Shown here in pieces: positions 62,705 to 64,000 of a stretch of DNA of 64,000 nucleotides (the stretch's first letter is position 1; each line of letters begins with the position of its first letter). The notes below the pieces were generated by a model, which saw nothing but the letters and a program-made list of their open reading frames with translations, made no database searches and was not told the DNA's origin. The stretch spans positions 81,951,945-82,015,944 of the forward strand of contig OY755243.1 of NCBI GenBank assembly GCA_963576725.1, given 5' to 3'. The translations under genes and the position numbers were made by a program. This DNA is from Azorinus chamasolen (taxonomy: Eukaryota; Mollusca; Bivalvia; Cardiida; Solecurtidae).

Positions 62705-63080
62705 GTCAATTTGTGCTTTCGTTATTTCCGTCTTTGTGTGTCTCTGTATACCCTCTGCCCCTCTCGTTTTCTCTCTCGTTCTCTCTATCTATCTACCCCT
62801 CTCTTCCTCTCTCTTTCCCTCTCTCTCAACCTCTGACTCTTTCTCCCCTTTTCCTTTCTCGTCTCTATCACTCTCACGCTCCTTTCTTCTTTTTCTCTGT
62901 CCATCTTCCTCCCTATCTCTTTTTGACTATCTACCTGCCTCCATCTCTTCACTCACTATATCTACCCATCTCTCTTCTTTTACCACTATCTCACTCTCTC
63001 CCTCTCTCTATCCCCACTATCTCACCTCTCAATATCTCTGTCACCCTCTCCAGCTCTATCTTCTTTTCCGCACTCTCTCA
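62705..63080. repeat. Pyrimidine-rich (TCTC/CTCTC) tract
   Basis: About 375 bp almost purely C and T on the plus strand. The 208- and 139-codon frames at 62667-63297 are by-products of it. Confidence 0.95.
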
Positions 63081-63159
63081 ATATAATTTTAATAAATGTG
63101 AAACAAGACGACATGTCTACTTTGTTGCTTATATGGTAAATGTGTTATGTATTTGTGCG

Positions 63160-63255
63160 TTTGGTCACAGTTATTGTGCCGTTTCCTGTTTGATGATGTT
63201 TGGGTGCCGTTCCCTTTGGTGTGTGGCGTTCTCTGTACGAAAGTTTCCCCATCAT
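63160..63255 (-). mobile_element. R2 end fragment
   Basis: GTGCCGTTTCCTGTTTGATG...GGGTGCCGTTCCCTTTGGTG...GGCGTTCTCTGTACG, matching the 61945 end at lower identity. Confidence 0.65.
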
Positions 63256-63295
63256 TGTAACATAGAAAAACCAGTTATCATTAAACTCATCACCT

Positions 63296-63580
63296 GATGA
63301 ATACTAATATAAAAATCATAAATGACATCATAAATATTTATCAGCTAAAATGTTACAATTGGATATGATCATAGGATGTTTTGGACATGGAAGAAGATGT
63401 AAAACTAGATCGAAGATGTAAAACTAGATCATTAAATTCCATAAGCTAACAGAACAGACCCTGATCATACGTTTTGGTCATGGTAGAATATGTACAATTA
63501 GATTATTGAAGTTCACAAGAAAACAGATCAGACCCTGATCATACGGCCATAAGGCTCCTCTGAAAATGTTCTCTAACACG
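63296..63580 (-). mobile_element. B1 with duplicated hairpin-proximal segment
   Basis: AAATGACATCATAAATATTTA body; then GATGTAAAACTAGATC twice, and CAGACCCTGATCATACG at about 63456 and 63530. Ends mutated. Confidence 0.7.
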
Positions 63581-63701
63581 TACAGGTGTTAGCAGCGTGC
63601 ACACCAGTCATGGCGAGAGGGGCTGGCACTTTTCAATTTATATTCAAGTCTATTTAGACGTCTGTTACTCAATCAGGATTAATTTGCATTATCGAAATTT
63701 A

Positions 63702-63895
63702 ATATGCTTTACCCCCGTCCTGCTGTGAAATACTATTGTATGTCAAATTTAGACCGGTTGCAATTTGGTCCACTTCCAATTCGAATAAGTTTTGAGAAGC
63801 TTGAATCCTGGTGATGCGTTGAGTGACTATGTGCCTCACCTGGACACAAACTACTTGCAAATGCAAATAGGGTCGCACTTAGCTTGATAACGGTA
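63702..63895. mobile_element. C2 element
   Basis: GCTTTACCCCCGTCCTGCTG start; TTGAATCCTGGTGATGCGTTGAGTGACTATGTGCCTCACCTGGAC core; GGTCGCACTTAGCTTGATAA right flank. Confidence 0.6.
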
Positions 63896-64000
63896 GTGAT
63901 TTAGAATCCAATTGTCATTTATCGATAGCCATTGTTATCACGATTGTTTCTGATAAAAACAATAATGTCAGTTTTGTTACACGAATAGAAAACATATTTT

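Noticed and set aside
62667..63297. 208- and 139-codon plus-strand frames
   Set aside because: Translations are Ser/Leu/Pro-rich read-outs of a pyrimidine tract, followed by an R2 fragment.

Overview
This window looks like non-coding, transposon-rich nuclear DNA from an invertebrate animal, most likely a bivalve mollusc. It is AT-rich, no reading frame is convincingly protein-coding over any length, and the only recognisable host coding piece is one short exon bounded by GT-AG splice sites. The bivalve guess rests on repeat types I recall as common in bivalves: the GACGGACAGACAG-tailed repeat near 49.8 kb, the 'opposed gradient' repeats at 53.1-53.9 kb, and the TGACCTTTGACCT repeat at 54.1 kb. 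It is an inference, not a database result.

Host gene content: the single exon (22951-23050, minus strand) matches the pseudokinase domain of SCYL2. Much of the rest is therefore probably SCYL2 intron or flanking DNA, but no second exon was found. A tRNA-Thr(GGT)-like sequence lies at 49011-49082 (minus), and a decayed mariner transposase at 55790-56310 (minus).

Most of the window is a layered deposit of short non-autonomous elements. I name them here because they recur. (i) TTAA-bounded elements, which look like piggyBac-type MITEs: family A (hairpin around AAATAGAGCATTTGCTCC), families B1/B2 (hairpin GCAAACAGAG...CTCTGTTTGC), families C1/C2 (hairpin AGTTTGGATCC...GGATCCAAACT), and family F (AAACAGTGTAGACCCAGATG). 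(ii) TA-bounded elements with CAGTAAAACC...GGTTTTACTG ends, which look like pogo/Tigger-type MITEs: D1-D4. They differ in their ends but share a core hairpin built on CAGGTGG...CCACCTG. (iii) Family E hairpins with CAGATAAGATG-like ends; a hAT-like element with an 8-bp target duplication; a 282-bp unit (L282) that occurs singly and in tandem; an R2 SINE-like repeat; and a 1.6-kb foldback element (59487-61077) made of 21-bp subrepeats. In the B and A entries strand '+' means the hairpin lies nearer the left end; in D1 it means the CCGGAAGTT-type end is on the left.

Region by region: 1-13 kb holds mixed A, B, C, D copies plus minisatellites. 13.2-13.8 kb is a 64-bp minisatellite derived from a C core. 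14-21 kb has nested D and B insertions. 22-23 kb carries a 39-bp minisatellite grown inside a B1 element, next to the SCYL2 exon. 25-33 kb is a dense run of TTAA elements ending in a 15-bp minisatellite. 35.5-39.4 kb is rich in L282. 39.8-40.6 kb is a hairpin cluster. 41-47 kb is again TTAA and TA elements, including chimeras. 48-56 kb is mostly older bivalve-type repeats and the mariner relic. 57.6-63.9 kb holds inverted L282, the foldback element, R2 copies and a pyrimidine tract. The most interesting theme is that unrelated element families share hairpin modules and that these hairpins repeatedly seed tandem arrays.
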